Translations under genes and position numbers: made by a program
Notes under the pieces: model-generated
Databases searched by the model: none
What the model saw: only the letters and a program-made list of their open reading frames with translations
What the model was told of the DNA's origin: nothing
Part shown: positions 51,495 through 61,447 of the stretch, piece after piece
Numbering within the stretch: the stretch's first letter is position 1
How the letters are laid out: every line of letters begins with the position of its first letter
DNA from: Akkermansia muciniphila
GTDB lineage: Bacteria; Verrucomicrobiota; Verrucomicrobiia; Verrucomicrobiales; V1-33
Direction of reading: 5' to 3'
Assembly (NCBI GenBank): GCA_945900785.1
Contig: CAMDJM010000018.1
Coordinates: forward strand, 1-64,000
DNA length: 64,000 bases

Positions 51495-52190
51495 TCAGGA
51501 AGGCCGTCGTTCCACTACGTCCAATTCCTGCCGTAATTTCACGATTTGATCCGCCGGGAGCACTCCCCGCCAGACCACCCCGCCATAAACCACGCTGCGC
51601 CGTCCGATCAGGCTGCCGGGGTTCAGCACGGCATGGGCCCCGAGGTCGGCATGGTCGCCGATGATGGCCCCGAATTTCGTCAGCCCAGTGGCTACCTTCC
51701 CTCCGGCTGCCCGGGCGTCCAGGACGGGAATGCTGCCATGATCGTGCCGCCAATTCGATAAAATCACGCCCGCCCCGAGGTGGGCTTTGTGTCCAATCAC
51801 GGAGTCGCCGACATAATTCCAATGCGGGATTTCCGCACTGTCGGCGATGATGCAGTGTTTCAACTCGCAACTGTTCCCGACGATGACATTTTCCCCAATG
51901 ATGGTATTCGCCCTCACGTAACAGCCGGGTCCCACAAAACTCCCCGCTCCGATGTAAACCGGACCCATGATCACCGCCCCGTGCATGATTTTCGCCCCCG
52001 GGCCGATGAAGACGGGTCCTTCGAGGTGGACTTCCCCATGGATGTCGCCCTCCACCGAGGGCTCCAGCCATTCCTTTAAAAAAGGCCCAATGCGGGGAAG
52101 CACCTCCCAGACCTCGCCCACCCCTTCAAAAATCCGGGGAAACGGCGTGTGCACGACATCAATATAATTCTGAACAGGGTGTAGCAGCAT
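51495..52190 (-). CDS. Left-handed beta-helix protein (GlmU C-terminal-like)
   Basis: 231 residues. Many hexapeptide turns of the left-handed beta-helix are visible: VFIGPGAKIMHGAVIMGPVY, IGAGSFVGPGCYVRANTIIG, ENVIVGNSCELKHCIIADSA, VGDSVIGHKAHLGAGVILSN and LGAHAVLNPGSLIG. It resembles the acetyltransferase half of GlmU or sugar-nucleotide acyltransferases, but has no uridyltransferase domain. The segment SNWRHDHGSIPVLDAR varies in the way GlmU 'TsNydg..K' loops do. Likely acyl- or nucleotidyl-sugar metabolism, not certain. Confidence 0.85.
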   Translation of the reverse strand: MLLHPVQNYIDVVHTPFPRIFEGVGEVWEVLPRIGPFLKEWLEPSVEGDIHGEVHLEGPVFIGPGAKIMHGAVIMGPVYIGAGSFVGPGCYVRANTIIGENVIVGNSCELKHCIIADSAEIPHWNYVGDSVIGHKAHLGAGVILSNWRHDHGSIPVLDARAAGGKVATGLTKFGAIIGDHADLGAHAVLNPGSLIGRRSVVYGGVVWRGVLPADQIVKLRQELDVVERRPS

Positions 52191-52291
52191 GCCTCAGAAA
52201 AGGCCGCCCCCTTTGGATTCCAAGTGAAAAGGCGCAGTGAGTGCAGGAAAACACAAAGCGCTTCCCCGGGGAATCATCTGACGAGTGCCCC

Positions 52292-53261
52292 TCAGGCCCG
52301 GCGGCGGCGGGAGAGAAGTCCCAAGGCGGCAAGGGCGGTCAGTCCCATGGCCCCTGGCTCAGGGATGGCTTCCACTTTGATGTTGTCGATCAAGGTGAAG
52401 AGCAGTGCCGCGTCGTTGGCATCGGCGGAAGAAGTCCCGTTGATGTCGCTGTGGCCGAAGAAAATATTGGTGCCTCCCAAGGTCACGGTGCTGCGGTCCA
52501 CTGAAGCGAGTTTTTTCCCATCTACGGTCCAATCAATCACGCTGGCCGTGAAATCGATGATGACTTGGTGCCATGCAAAAGCCATGGCACCTGCTACTAC
52601 GGTTCCGGTTTGGTTGGGAAAAAGGGCCGTCTGGGCAGCGGGGGGAGTCACACCACCGAAGGAGGAATAAAAAGAGTTCAAGTTGCTCCTGGTGGTAGCT
52701 CCGAGATATACGGCATTTCCGTCCCCATAACTAGCTGTTGCGGCGGAGGAATAAGAACGGAAATCGGCGGATGTCGTGCCGCCGTCCCCATTCGCAGCGA
52801 ACCAGACGCTATCCTGGGCGGATCCAGGAAAAGCGGCACTGGTGGTAGAGGCAGCAGTCCCCACGCCAAAAGTCGATAGGTTGGCTGAACTGCTGCCCCC
52901 AACAGGAAAGCCAGGGGAGGTGGTCGCCCCGATCGTATTTGCCCACCAGTCAAAAGTGAGGGTATAGTTTGATGGCAGGACAACGGAGGTCGGAGTGACG
53001 TTGATGGCCCCCCAGGACGCCGGAACTCAAATTGGCTTGAAGTTTCATGCCACGGGTTCCGGAACCGTTAGGCGCCGAGGGAATTCCGACTGTGCTGTAG
53101 TCGAAGAAAAAGTTCGCTGCGACATCAACGGTGGAAGGGCCAGCCCGCACGGCCCAATTCGCGGTATCGTCCGTGGTGAAATCCTGCTGGTAGAGCGCCG
53201 CTCCGGCAGGGCCAGCAACAACCAGGGTGGAAGCGACAAGGGTTCTGAAGGGAGAGATCAT
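52292..53261 (-). pseudogene. PEP-CTERM protein with a one-base frameshift
   Basis: The 5' part from the ATG at 53261 encodes a signal peptide (MISPFRTLVASTLVVAGPAG) and a beta-sandwich start; the frame changes near 53008-53013, a run of six C (six G on the coding strand). Removing one G joins it to the downstream frame as VLGAINVTPTSVVLPSNYTL and gives a continuous protein of about 322 residues. The C-terminus is IPEPGAMGLTALAALGLLSR then RRRA, a PEP-CTERM sorting signal cut by exosortase. The fold of the body (TLTFDWWANTIG, WHQVIIDFTASVIDWTVDG) is lectin-like. It is a phase-variable gene, a recent pseudogene or a base-call error. Confidence 0.75.
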
Positions 53262-53353
53262 GGGGTAGACAGAGGGGTTTTAAGGGACGGTTAAGGGAGC
53301 ATGAGGGATGACCCGTCAAGGAGTCAAAGCAATTCGCAGGCCACGGTATTTGT

Positions 53354-54745
53354 TCATTCCACCGACTGGACGACGCCGCGCACTTTTCCTTTGCCAAGGT
53401 GGGTGGTGAATTCCTCGCCGGGGGACAGTTCACGGGCTTCGCGGATCAGTTTGCCTGCTTTGTTCTGCGTGTAGGAAAATCCGCGGGAAAGCACGGCCTG
53501 GGGACCGAGCGCCTGAAGCTGGCTGCGGCACTGCTCCAAGCGGCTCCGGCGGGTGGTGAGGGCGCTTTGGAGGCGGGTGACAAGGCGTTCCTGGCAAAGC
53601 TGGAGCCGGGTCTGCCGCTCGGCGAGGATCCGGTCGGGACGGCGGCGCTCCAGGCGGTGGGCAAGGAATTCCAGTTTTTGCTGGAGGCGGCTGGTGGCGG
53701 AAGAAACGGCACCATGGAGCGCCTCCCCGGCATCATCCACCTGTTGCCGCCACGGCAGCAGCAGGCGCTCGCCGTCCCGGCTGAGGGGGCCCCGGGAAAA
53801 GTGCTCCAGCTCCCGCCGCCAGGTCTGAAGCGCCTGTTGGACACGCCGGGCGAGGGTGCTGTGCAGTTGAGTCAGAGTGGCCCGGAGTTCGCTCCCCTCG
53901 GGGGCCAGCAGTTCCGCCGCCGCGCTGGGGGTGGGGGCGCGGAGATCCGCCACGAAGTCCGCGATGCTGAAATCAATTTCATGCCCCACGGCGGAAATGA
54001 CCGGCAGGGGGCAGTCCGCCAGGGCACGGGCCACGATTTCCTCGTTAAAGGCCCACAGGTCCTCCAAGCTGCCCCCGCCCCGGGCGATGACGATGGTGTC
54101 CACGGCGGGCAGGCCGGGCGGGGCATTGCTGAGATGCCGGAGGGCGGCGGCGATTTCCCCGGCGGCTTCAGCACCCTGCACCCTCACCGGATAGACCAGC
54201 ACCCGCAGCCACGGGGCGCGGCGGCGCAGAATATGCAACATATCCTGCAGCGCTGCCCCGGTGGGAGAGGTGATGATGGCTATCGTGAGGGGAAAGCGCG
54301 GTATGTCCTGTTTCCTCTCTTCATCAAAAAGTCCTTCTTCGTAAAGGCGGCGCTTCAGCGCCTCAAACTTCGCCTGCAGGGCACCCACGCCCGACTGACG
54401 AACCTGCCTCACGATCATCTGATATTGGCCGCGTGCCTCGTAGACCGTTACCTCCCCAAAGACCTGCAGCGCCATGCCATCGCCCAGGGCGACCTTCAGG
54501 CTGCCGGAGTTTCCTTTGAATAAAACACAAGCCAGCTGGGCCCCGGAGTCTTTCAGCGTGAAGTAGTGGTGACCGCTGGTCTGCTTCCGGTGATTGCTCA
54601 CTTCACCCTCCACCCACACCGCACCAATGCCGTCCTCAAGCAGGTTTTTAATGCGCCGGGTGATCTGGCTCACGCTGACTATGCGTTCGTCAGAATCCGG
54701 CCGGGTTTTTTGTTGGGAAGCAGGTGTAAAATTGAACAGGTCCAT
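53354..54745 (-). CDS. xseA: Exodeoxyribonuclease VII large subunit
   Basis: 463 residues, normal length. Catalytic subunit of exonuclease VII, which degrades single-stranded DNA from both ends. N-terminal OB-fold (IGAVWVEGEVSNHRKQTSGH then FTLKDSGAQLACVLFKGN), then the conserved core with IAIITSPTGAALQDMLHILR, VDTIVIARGGGSLEDLWAFN, PVISAVGHEIDFSIADFVAD and RAPTPSAAAELLAP, which includes the active-site Asp and His residues, and a long coiled-coil before a C-terminal strand domain. The small subunit xseB is not adjacent. The gene is preceded by about 100 bases without any gene. Confidence 0.95.
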   Translation of the reverse strand: MDLFNFTPASQQKTRPDSDERIVSVSQITRRIKNLLEDGIGAVWVEGEVSNHRKQTSGHHYFTLKDSGAQLACVLFKGNSGSLKVALGDGMALQVFGEVTVYEARGQYQMIVRQVRQSGVGALQAKFEALKRRLYEEGLFDEERKQDIPRFPLTIAIITSPTGAALQDMLHILRRRAPWLRVLVYPVRVQGAEAAGEIAAALRHLSNAPPGLPAVDTIVIARGGGSLEDLWAFNEEIVARALADCPLPVISAVGHEIDFSIADFVADLRAPTPSAAAELLAPEGSELRATLTQLHSTLARRVQQALQTWRRELEHFSRGPLSRDGERLLLPWRQQVDDAGEALHGAVSSATSRLQQKLEFLAHRLERRRPDRILAERQTRLQLCQERLVTRLQSALTTRRSRLEQCRSQLQALGPQAVLSRGFSYTQNKAGKLIREARELSPGEEFTTHLGKGKVRGVVQSVE

Positions 54746-54846
54746 GATTATTAAGGGGTCATAAGCTGCTCAGTCTATTTCTTCTGAGGCGCCGCAAATC
54801 GAAATTGGCCCGGAACTCCGATCCGGTGGCGGGCGTCGCTACCCGC

Positions 54847-57168
54847 CTACTTCAGCCAGATAGCCTGGCCGCTCAGTTGCGCCATCAGCCCGGCCAGGGC
54901 CGCCGCGATGAGAACCACCAAGAGGAATAACATCCACCGCCTGCCGGAGCCGGCCGGCCGGCCTTCTTCCTCCTCATCCGGATAGGCATCGTAATCCTGC
55001 TGGTTCCAAAGCGGGCGGGATTGGCCGGCGGCTTCCATGAATCCTAATGGATATTCATCCTGAGGAGCCCCGGGAGGAGGATCCCCGTGGTCAGAGCGTG
55101 CTCCCGCACCAATGGGGCCAGCAGGCCAGGAAGCGCCGCTCAGTTCACCGGAACTTTGGTCGAGGGAGGCTCCGAACAGGGCTTCGGCGAATCCCATAGG
55201 GGGCAGTTCCGCTTCCTCCAGCAGCACATCACGGCCGACAGGAAAATTTCCGGCCGGCTCCGCTTCGGTAAGGACAGGGTCCTGACCGTGCATTTCCAAG
55301 GCATTCAGTCCCGGCGGCAGGGAGAGCAGCCCGGCAGCGGCAGCCGGAGCGGGGGCCATGGCACTTTCCGGGGCCGGGGTGGCTGGAATAGGAATCCCGG
55401 AGGTTTTGAGACGCGCTTTGTTTTTCGGTTTCCCCAAAGTCAGGGTCGGCACTGGAGCCGTGGCCTTGCGCCCGGGAGCGGCCGCTGGGGTGACCGGGGC
55501 GGTGGACCCGCCATGAACCCGCTGGCGGAAGCGCCCGAGGAATTCCGGCCGGGTGGCCGGCGAAGCTCCACGGGCGCTGATCGCGCTGTAGAGCAACGAC
55601 TTATAAGGATCCGGAACCCGGGGAGTGCCGCCCAGCAGCCAGGTGGTGAGCAGGGCAAAGTCCCTTCCGGAGGGCAGGGCGCCGGAGGCCGCCCGTGGGG
55701 CAGGCGCTTCGCCGCTCAGGGCCGGATCGCGCAGCAGCAGGCGTTCCAATTGGAACCGGTCCGGCTGGGTGAAATCCAGGGTGATGGGCCAGGTGCGCAC
55801 TTTCAATTGAAACGGCGGCCATTCCGTCAGGGGAAGGCGGGCCAATTGGGCAGCGGGCGGCAGCGCTTCCTCCCCGCCTGGGCCGGTAAACTGCACAGGA
55901 ATCAGGACCGGCGAGCGCCAATGCAGGGGCAGGCCCCGTTCCCCGGCCGCGGTGGCGGCAGCATCGAGTTGGGTGAGGATCAGCAGCACTTCCGCCGGTT
56001 CCAGCGGGTGGCGCAGCCGATGCAGGGTGTCCAGGGTATATTTGCCAGGAAGCTCCTCCACCAGGAGCGGGCTGGGGGATTCCGGATGATAGGCCAGAGG
56101 CACCAGCAGCGGCGCCGGGGGAACCGCCGCCGGACCAGGGGCCAGGCTGGTCCAGGCTTTTTCCAGCGCCGGCAGCAAAAAGGGAGCCGGCATCAGATTC
56201 GCGGGCGGGAGCAGTTGCACATTGACCGCACGGCGGGTGGCGCGCTGCGTGGCCCGCTGGCGGTAGGGATCCGCCGAGTCGCCGGCGCGGGTGTCCACCG
56301 TGTAGTCATTGCTCAACCAGTCTGCGGTGGCCATCGGACCGGAAAGATGCGGCGTGAGGGGCAGGCGCGGCCGGCAGGCGGCGGGCAGCAGATCCGGCGG
56401 GGCCGTCAGTTCCGGGGAAAGATCCTGCGTGCAGCGCAACGTCAGGGTGCGCAGTTGCTCCAGGGTGCGCGGGTGGTGCGGCTGGGTGGCCGTGAAGATG
56501 GTGCCCAGCAGAAATCCCAGCTCCGGCGGAATGTGATACCCGGCGAGGGAATCCGCCGTCACCGCCCCTTCGGTGAGCGATCCTGTCAGCATATAAAGCA
56601 GCAGCCTGCCCGTGTCATGGATCGCGCGGGCTTCGACGAATTGCGGCTCCGTGCTCACGGGCAGGACGCCAGACAGGCCGAGGTCACACACCTTGACCAC
56701 GAGATCGCTGGAATGCGGGCCGGCCAGGGTCAGCCCGGCGTGGAAAACCTCCACCCCGGCGAGCAGACGCGGATGGCTGGCCAGAGCCGCCAGGCCTTCC
56801 ACCAACTGCCGGATCACCAGGAGCGCCAGCCAGGGCGGCACCGGATGATTCCGCGCCAGCCAACTGTCCAGCCGCTCCCCATCCAGGAATTCGGAAACAT
56901 GATAGTTCGCCCCCTCATCCTCACCGCCCTCGATCACCCCCAGCAGATGCCGGTGCCGCAGCGGCGCGGCCAGTTGCACCAGATTTTGAAAAGCTGGCGC
57001 ATCCCGCTGGCGTTCCGCCGGGCCGATGGCCACGTGCAGTTCCACAAAAAGCTGCTGCTTGTTGTCGAAGGCCAGGCAAGCCACCTCCTCCGCGCTGCGC
57101 CAGACCTCGACCGTCGCCCCCTGCTGGTCCTGACAGATGGTGTAATGGCGGAAGGTCTGGGTCGACAT
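54847..57168 (-). CDS. Tail-anchored protein kinase-like protein (pseudokinase)
   Basis: 773 residues. The first 270 follow the kinase fold: FVELHVAI (beta3 region), APLRHRHLLGVIEGGEDEG, LDGERLDSWLARNHP and WLALLVIRQLVEGLAALASH. Catalytic motifs are degenerate: the HRD loop is replaced by GVEVFHAGLTLAGPHSSDLV and DFG by CDLGLSG. A second helical/kinase-like repeat (about 330-480), a Pro/Ala-rich low-complexity linker (about 590-720), acidic residues (YDAYPDEEEEG) and one C-terminal membrane helix (WMLFLLVVLIAAALAGLMAQ) follow. It probably signals or scaffolds at the cytoplasmic face without phosphotransfer; inference. Confidence 0.7.
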   Translation of the reverse strand: MSTQTFRHYTICQDQQGATVEVWRSAEEVACLAFDNKQQLFVELHVAIGPAERQRDAPAFQNLVQLAAPLRHRHLLGVIEGGEDEGANYHVSEFLDGERLDSWLARNHPVPPWLALLVIRQLVEGLAALASHPRLLAGVEVFHAGLTLAGPHSSDLVVKVCDLGLSGVLPVSTEPQFVEARAIHDTGRLLLYMLTGSLTEGAVTADSLAGYHIPPELGFLLGTIFTATQPHHPRTLEQLRTLTLRCTQDLSPELTAPPDLLPAACRPRLPLTPHLSGPMATADWLSNDYTVDTRAGDSADPYRQRATQRATRRAVNVQLLPPANLMPAPFLLPALEKAWTSLAPGPAAVPPAPLLVPLAYHPESPSPLLVEELPGKYTLDTLHRLRHPLEPAEVLLILTQLDAAATAAGERGLPLHWRSPVLIPVQFTGPGGEEALPPAAQLARLPLTEWPPFQLKVRTWPITLDFTQPDRFQLERLLLRDPALSGEAPAPRAASGALPSGRDFALLTTWLLGGTPRVPDPYKSLLYSAISARGASPATRPEFLGRFRQRVHGGSTAPVTPAAAPGRKATAPVPTLTLGKPKNKARLKTSGIPIPATPAPESAMAPAPAAAAGLLSLPPGLNALEMHGQDPVLTEAEPAGNFPVGRDVLLEEAELPPMGFAEALFGASLDQSSGELSGASWPAGPIGAGARSDHGDPPPGAPQDEYPLGFMEAAGQSRPLWNQQDYDAYPDEEEEGRPAGSGRRWMLFLLVVLIAAALAGLMAQLSGQAIWLK

Positions 57169-57432
57169 GGAGGGAAGGGTTCAGTTTTCAGAGGTTGGAA
57201 TGGCAGCGCCCGCCGCTGCAAGGGCAGGCCCACAGCCAGCCGCCGGAGACGTCCCTAAAGCATATTCCCCGCAGACTAAAGACGAAAGGCTGCTTTTTGA
57301 TGGGGAATTGCCCAGCCTGACTGCGGTGGAATCCCACGCCCGGCGAACTCCAACCCGGCTTCGGCCAGGTTGCCAGCCGTATGGGGGAAAGACCCCATGG
57401 ATTTGCGGGCCGCAGTGTGCTATGATGACGTC

Positions 57433-57591
57433 ATGAATAAATTATTACTTATCATTGTCCTGCTGCTTGTTTTCGGAGGCGGCGGGTTTTATTTTGGTGG
57501 TCCTGTCATCGGCGGCAGCGGCCTTGGCTTGGTTTTGCTGATCTTCCTCATCTTCTATTTTATGGGAGGATCCCGCACCGGACAAAGTTAA
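57433..57591 (+). CDS. DUF3309-like small membrane protein
   Basis: 52 residues: MNKLLLIIVLLLVFGGGGFY then FGGPVIGGSGLGLVLLIFLI and a short polar tail. The pattern of a membrane helix, a Gly-rich hairpin and a second helix is that of DUF3309 peptides, widespread membrane proteins of unknown role. The frame is open 21 codons upstream, but an ATG at 57433 gives the typical start. It is divergent from the pseudokinase, with a 264-base gap that holds no gene. Confidence 0.6.
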   Translation: MNKLLLIIVLLLVFGGGGFYFGGPVIGGSGLGLVLLIFLIFYFMGGSRTGQS

Positions 57592-57789
57592 TCCGGTAAT
57601 TCAGCCTCAGCTCATTTTGGGGAATTCCATTTATCCTGTCATTGCCGGGCGGAGCGCCCTTGTCAGCCTGCCGCAAAGATATTGCGGAGGGCTGATCTGC
57701 TGGCAAACCGCATTTTTACGCAACCTATCAGAGTTGGTGCGCTTATACTGTATAGTGAAATCGTTGAATCCCGCACCCAGTTCCGCACG

Positions 57790-59100
57790 ATGAAATTTCC
57801 TCTGATCCCTCATGGCACGTGGAGTCTTGTTGCTTTGGGCACCTTTGCTGCGGGCTATCTGCTGGCCCGGCCCTCCGGCCCGGATGCCGCCACTGGGTCC
57901 CGGACCCTCACGGTGGCGGCAGCAGCCGGCTTGGCGGGTGGCGGGATCTCCCCGCTGGCTCCTCCAGCCATCAACAGCAGCACCAACCCCGGCAAGGCCG
58001 CAGTCAACCCCGCCCCTCTGGCATTGCTGGAGCCCAGGGAAATTGATGCCCTGGTCAAAGCGGCACTCAACGATCCCAATCCCCTGACCCGCAATGCCGC
58101 CTTCACCCAATTGCTGGCTTCCATGACTCCTGAAAATGTGCAGGCCCTCATGGAGTCTATGAAGACCAACCGTGCCGGTGGCGATCAATGGCGGCTTTTT
58201 CTCTATGCCTGGGGCACAGTGGATAGCGCCGGGGCCCTCGCCCATGCCGCAACCCTCAAGGGCGGGGCCAGGGACCGCTTTCTCCAATCCACCCTGCCGG
58301 GTTGGGCCGCCAAAGACCCGTCCGGTGCCACCGCCTGGCTGGACAAAATGGAGGATGGGGACGCCAAAAACCGCCTGCGCGGCAGCTTGGTCGCGGGCTT
58401 GGCCGACCACGATATCGCCATGGCCACCTCTTACGTCCTGGCCCGCTCGGCTGCGGGTGATCCGCGGGCGGGGGAATACCTTCGGACCGTGACCACGGAA
58501 CAACTCCGAAAAATCGGCCCGGCGGCAGCCACAGCATGGGGCGAACGCCTGCCTGACAGTCCCATGAAAGGCGATGTTCTCAATGAAATCGCTGGAGCCT
58601 ACACCAACGAAGACCCCAGAGCCGCCGCAGCTTGGGCCACCCAGTTCGCCAACACCGACTACGGTGCCCGGGTGGTTGGCGAGGTCGGGGATGAGTGGGC
58701 GGAAAAGGATCCGCAGGCCGCCATCGCCTGGCTTGGCAATCTGAGCGAAGGCCCGGCCCGAGCGGAAGGCACCTACTCTGCTCTCCGGGAGTGGACCCAG
58801 CGGGATCCCACCGCTGCCAGCCAATACCTGGCCAACATGCCCCCTTCTGCCTCCAAGGACTCCGCCGTTAGCGGCTTCGTCCGCAGCCTTGCCCGCGAAG
58901 ACCCGGAATCCGCCGTCATCTGGGCGAAAACCATCAGCAATGAGACCTCACGGATCCAAACCCTGACCCGGGCCGGACAATCCTGGTTCCGCCGCAATCC
59001 TGTCGCCGCCACCTCATGGCTCCAAAACGCCAACCTCCCCGCCGATGCCCAGCAGGCCATCCTGAATCCGCCCCCCGACGAACGCGGCCGGCGCGGCTGA
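57790..59100 (+). CDS. Secreted DPxAAxxW repeat protein
   Basis: 436 residues from the ATG at 57790 (MKFPLIPHGTWSLVALGTFA), which begins a signal peptide or anchor. From about residue 150 the sequence consists of helical repeats of about 30-35 residues: GGARDRFLQSTLPGWAAKDP, SGATAWLDKMEDGDAKNRLR, VGEVGDEWAEKDPQAAIAWL and EWTQRDPTAASQYLANMPPS, with the recurring 'W..kDP.aA..Wl'. Such repeats form a super-helix for protein binding and are frequent in Verrucomicrobiota. No enzyme motif is seen. The upstream 36 open codons are excluded. Confidence 0.75.
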   Translation: MKFPLIPHGTWSLVALGTFAAGYLLARPSGPDAATGSRTLTVAAAAGLAGGGISPLAPPAINSSTNPGKAAVNPAPLALLEPREIDALVKAALNDPNPLTRNAAFTQLLASMTPENVQALMESMKTNRAGGDQWRLFLYAWGTVDSAGALAHAATLKGGARDRFLQSTLPGWAAKDPSGATAWLDKMEDGDAKNRLRGSLVAGLADHDIAMATSYVLARSAAGDPRAGEYLRTVTTEQLRKIGPAAATAWGERLPDSPMKGDVLNEIAGAYTNEDPRAAAAWATQFANTDYGARVVGEVGDEWAEKDPQAAIAWLGNLSEGPARAEGTYSALREWTQRDPTAASQYLANMPPSASKDSAVSGFVRSLAREDPESAVIWAKTISNETSRIQTLTRAGQSWFRRNPVAATSWLQNANLPADAQQAILNPPPDERGRRG

Positions 59101-59500
59101 GCGAAGCCAAGGGAAAGGATGACACACCGGAAACCAACGATTTCAGGAACGGATTTGGAGCCATCAGTCAAAGTATTTAGACTCCGTTGGATTCAGAGGG
59201 AACAGCCATGGCGCTCACCTTGTCCTGGAGCGGCTTTGATCGCAGACCACGGCTGGGCGATGGCGGGTTTTCCACCTCGAATCAGGCAAGCTTGCGCCTC
59301 TTTTCCATCCTCTTGGGGCGCGCCCCTCTTCCAGCGTGGAATCCTGGCCTGATTCACGATGCCTTCATGGCGTGAATGGGATGGTGTTGGGGTTACCCGG
59401 AGGGTCCGATGTGCGTTTTATTTATAACCGTCTCCAATCGTCCGGAACCTGTGGCTTTGGTTTCAGATTTTAATGCCTCCCCCGGCGTTCCCCCTCCGCT
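59101..59500. other. Gene-free gap
   Basis: About 400 bases before the secreted Ig/lamin-tail protein gene. I see no gene, RNA or strong repeat here. Confidence 0.5.
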
Positions 59501-61447
59501 ATGAAAATTCCTCTCCGTGTTCGGGGATGCGCGCCTGCGTGTCCCCGGTTCGTTCATTTGGCTGTCCTGCCGTTGGCTTGGATGGGGTGGCTTTGGCCGG
59601 TCCAAGCAGGGATTTGCACGTCTTTTGCGCCAGGAGTATCGCTGGGGACAGTCGGCTTTTCCACCTTGAACGAGGCTTCGGGACTGGGGATCAGCGTGCG
59701 CAATCCGGGCGTGATCTGGACGCACAATGATGGGGACCGGAAGAAGGTGTTTGCGCTGAATCTGGAGGCGCGTCTGCTGGCGCGGTATGATTTTGGCGTG
59801 CCGGTGGATGATGTGGAGGATATGGCGGTGGGGCCAGGGCCAGTGGCGGGGACCAGTTATCTCTATCTGGCAGATACGGGCGGAGCCGGAGCGGCTTCAG
59901 GCTTGAGGAGCACGGTGCGTATCGTGCGGGTGCCGGAGCCGATGGTCAGCGCGGCGGCGCCGGCGGCGGCTCCATCGCTGGACCTTGCAGGGGTGGCATC
60001 CTTCACCCTCACCTATCCTGACGGCAGCTACGATGCAGAGACACTGCTGCTGGATCCGCTCACGGCGGATGTGCTGATCCTGACGAAAGAGAACGGCGGG
60101 GGCCGCCTTTTCCGGGCCAATCTCAATGCCGCAGCGCCCGGGGCCATCCTGGCACTGACGTTTGTGATGAGGGTGGCTTTCCATGACCCAGCAGGCGGCC
60201 ATATCGCGCCGGATGGCAGTCAGATCATGCTGCGCCGCGAGGATGCGGCCATGATCTGGAACCGCTCCGGAGCCGAACCGGTGGAAACCGCGCTGGGACG
60301 CCCCGGGGTGCCGGTGCCGGTGATCGGCCCGCCCCTGGAACCCAATGGGGAAGCCATCGCCCTGCTGCCGGGCGGGGGCGGCTACCTAACTTTGAGCGAG
60401 GAGGCGGATCCTCTGCTGTATTTTTTCAAATCCCAGTGCCCGCATCCGCCAGGAGTGCTGGTGCCGCTGACGGATCAGACAGGGGTCACCGGCGGCGCGG
60501 CGGCCTTTACGGCGCGGTTCACAGGAGTGCCGGAACCGGTGTATTCATGGAAATTCAACGGCGCATCACTGCCCGGCCAGACTGCGGCCACCCTGGTCCT
60601 GAAGGGCCTTACGGCGGCGCAGGCGGGGAGCTATGAACTGAGCGCCGTAAATCCGTCAGGAATTGTGATCCTGACAGCGGATCTGGCCGTGCCGCAGATG
60701 CCGGACCTGCGCCTGACGGAACTCCAGTCACTACCGGCGGCGGGCAATGCGAACAGCGCGGACTGGTGGGAACTGACCAATTTCGGGGCGCTCCCGGTCA
60801 GTCTGGCGGGGTGGCGCTTCAATGATGATAGCGGCGGCCTGGGCTCCGCCTTCACCCTGCCCGCCGGGCTGAGCATCGCTCCAGGGGAATCCGTGGTCTT
60901 TGTGGAGGACCGGACGGCCGCCCAGTTCCGCACCTGGTGGGGCGCGGCCAATCTGCCTGCGGCCCTGCAGATCATCCGTTACAACGGCAGTGGTCTTGCC
61001 TTTTCTGCCAGCGGGGATGGCCTGCGCCTGTGGAATGCCACGGCGGCTGAAGCTGCGGATACCGTCCAGTCCACGGATTTCGGGGCCGCCACCATGGGGA
61101 CCACTTTTAACTACCATCCGGCGACCCGGCAATTTGGGATGGCAGGCGAGGCGGGAGTGCATGGCGTCTTCAAGGCTGCCACGGCTGGGGATCTTGGATC
61201 ACCGGGCCGCTACCGGGCTGCCCCATCCGTGCCTGCCATAACCCTCACTCCCACCAGCGGACAAATGCTCCGGCTGGCCTTCAGCACCATGGCGGGGTAT
61301 CGTTATGAACTGGAAGTTTCCGATGATCTTGCTTCCGATGGCTGGAGCCCCACCGGCGACGTGTTCGTGGCCGGGAATGGCGACGGCGGCAGCTTCGACA
61401 AGCCTGCCTCCGCCATACGCCGCTTCTACCGGATCCGCGTGCGCTAG
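59501..61447 (+). CDS. Secreted propeller/Ig/lamin-tail domain protein
   Basis: 648 residues. N-terminal signal peptide (about residues 1-37, HLAVLPLAWMGWLWPVQAG). The first 300 residues form a propeller-like part (PGVIWTHNDGDRKKVFALNL, VEDMAVGPG, YLYLADTGGAG, TLTYPDGSYDAETLLLDP). An Ig-like domain follows (FTARFTGVPEPVYSWKFNGA, LVLKGLTAAQAGSYELSAVN), then a lamin-tail domain (LRLTELQSLPAAGNANSADW, WELTNFGALPVSLAGWRFND, IAPGESVVFVEDRT) and a C-terminal strand-rich end (RYELEVSDDL). It is a modular extracellular protein, probably adhesive or involved in calcium or polymer binding; no catalytic motif is seen. Confidence 0.8.
   Translation: MKIPLRVRGCAPACPRFVHLAVLPLAWMGWLWPVQAGICTSFAPGVSLGTVGFSTLNEASGLGISVRNPGVIWTHNDGDRKKVFALNLEARLLARYDFGVPVDDVEDMAVGPGPVAGTSYLYLADTGGAGAASGLRSTVRIVRVPEPMVSAAAPAAAPSLDLAGVASFTLTYPDGSYDAETLLLDPLTADVLILTKENGGGRLFRANLNAAAPGAILALTFVMRVAFHDPAGGHIAPDGSQIMLRREDAAMIWNRSGAEPVETALGRPGVPVPVIGPPLEPNGEAIALLPGGGGYLTLSEEADPLLYFFKSQCPHPPGVLVPLTDQTGVTGGAAAFTARFTGVPEPVYSWKFNGASLPGQTAATLVLKGLTAAQAGSYELSAVNPSGIVILTADLAVPQMPDLRLTELQSLPAAGNANSADWWELTNFGALPVSLAGWRFNDDSGGLGSAFTLPAGLSIAPGESVVFVEDRTAAQFRTWWGAANLPAALQIIRYNGSGLAFSASGDGLRLWNATAAEAADTVQSTDFGAATMGTTFNYHPATRQFGMAGEAGVHGVFKAATAGDLGSPGRYRAAPSVPAITLTPTSGQMLRLAFSTMAGYRYELEVSDDLASDGWSPTGDVFVAGNGDGGSFDKPASAIRRFYRIRVR

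Noticed and set aside
55087-57258. Plus-strand frame of 723 codons antisense to the pseudokinase
   Set aside because: Arg/Gly/Gln-rich composition without domains; the minus strand has kinase-fold motifs and a membrane tail.
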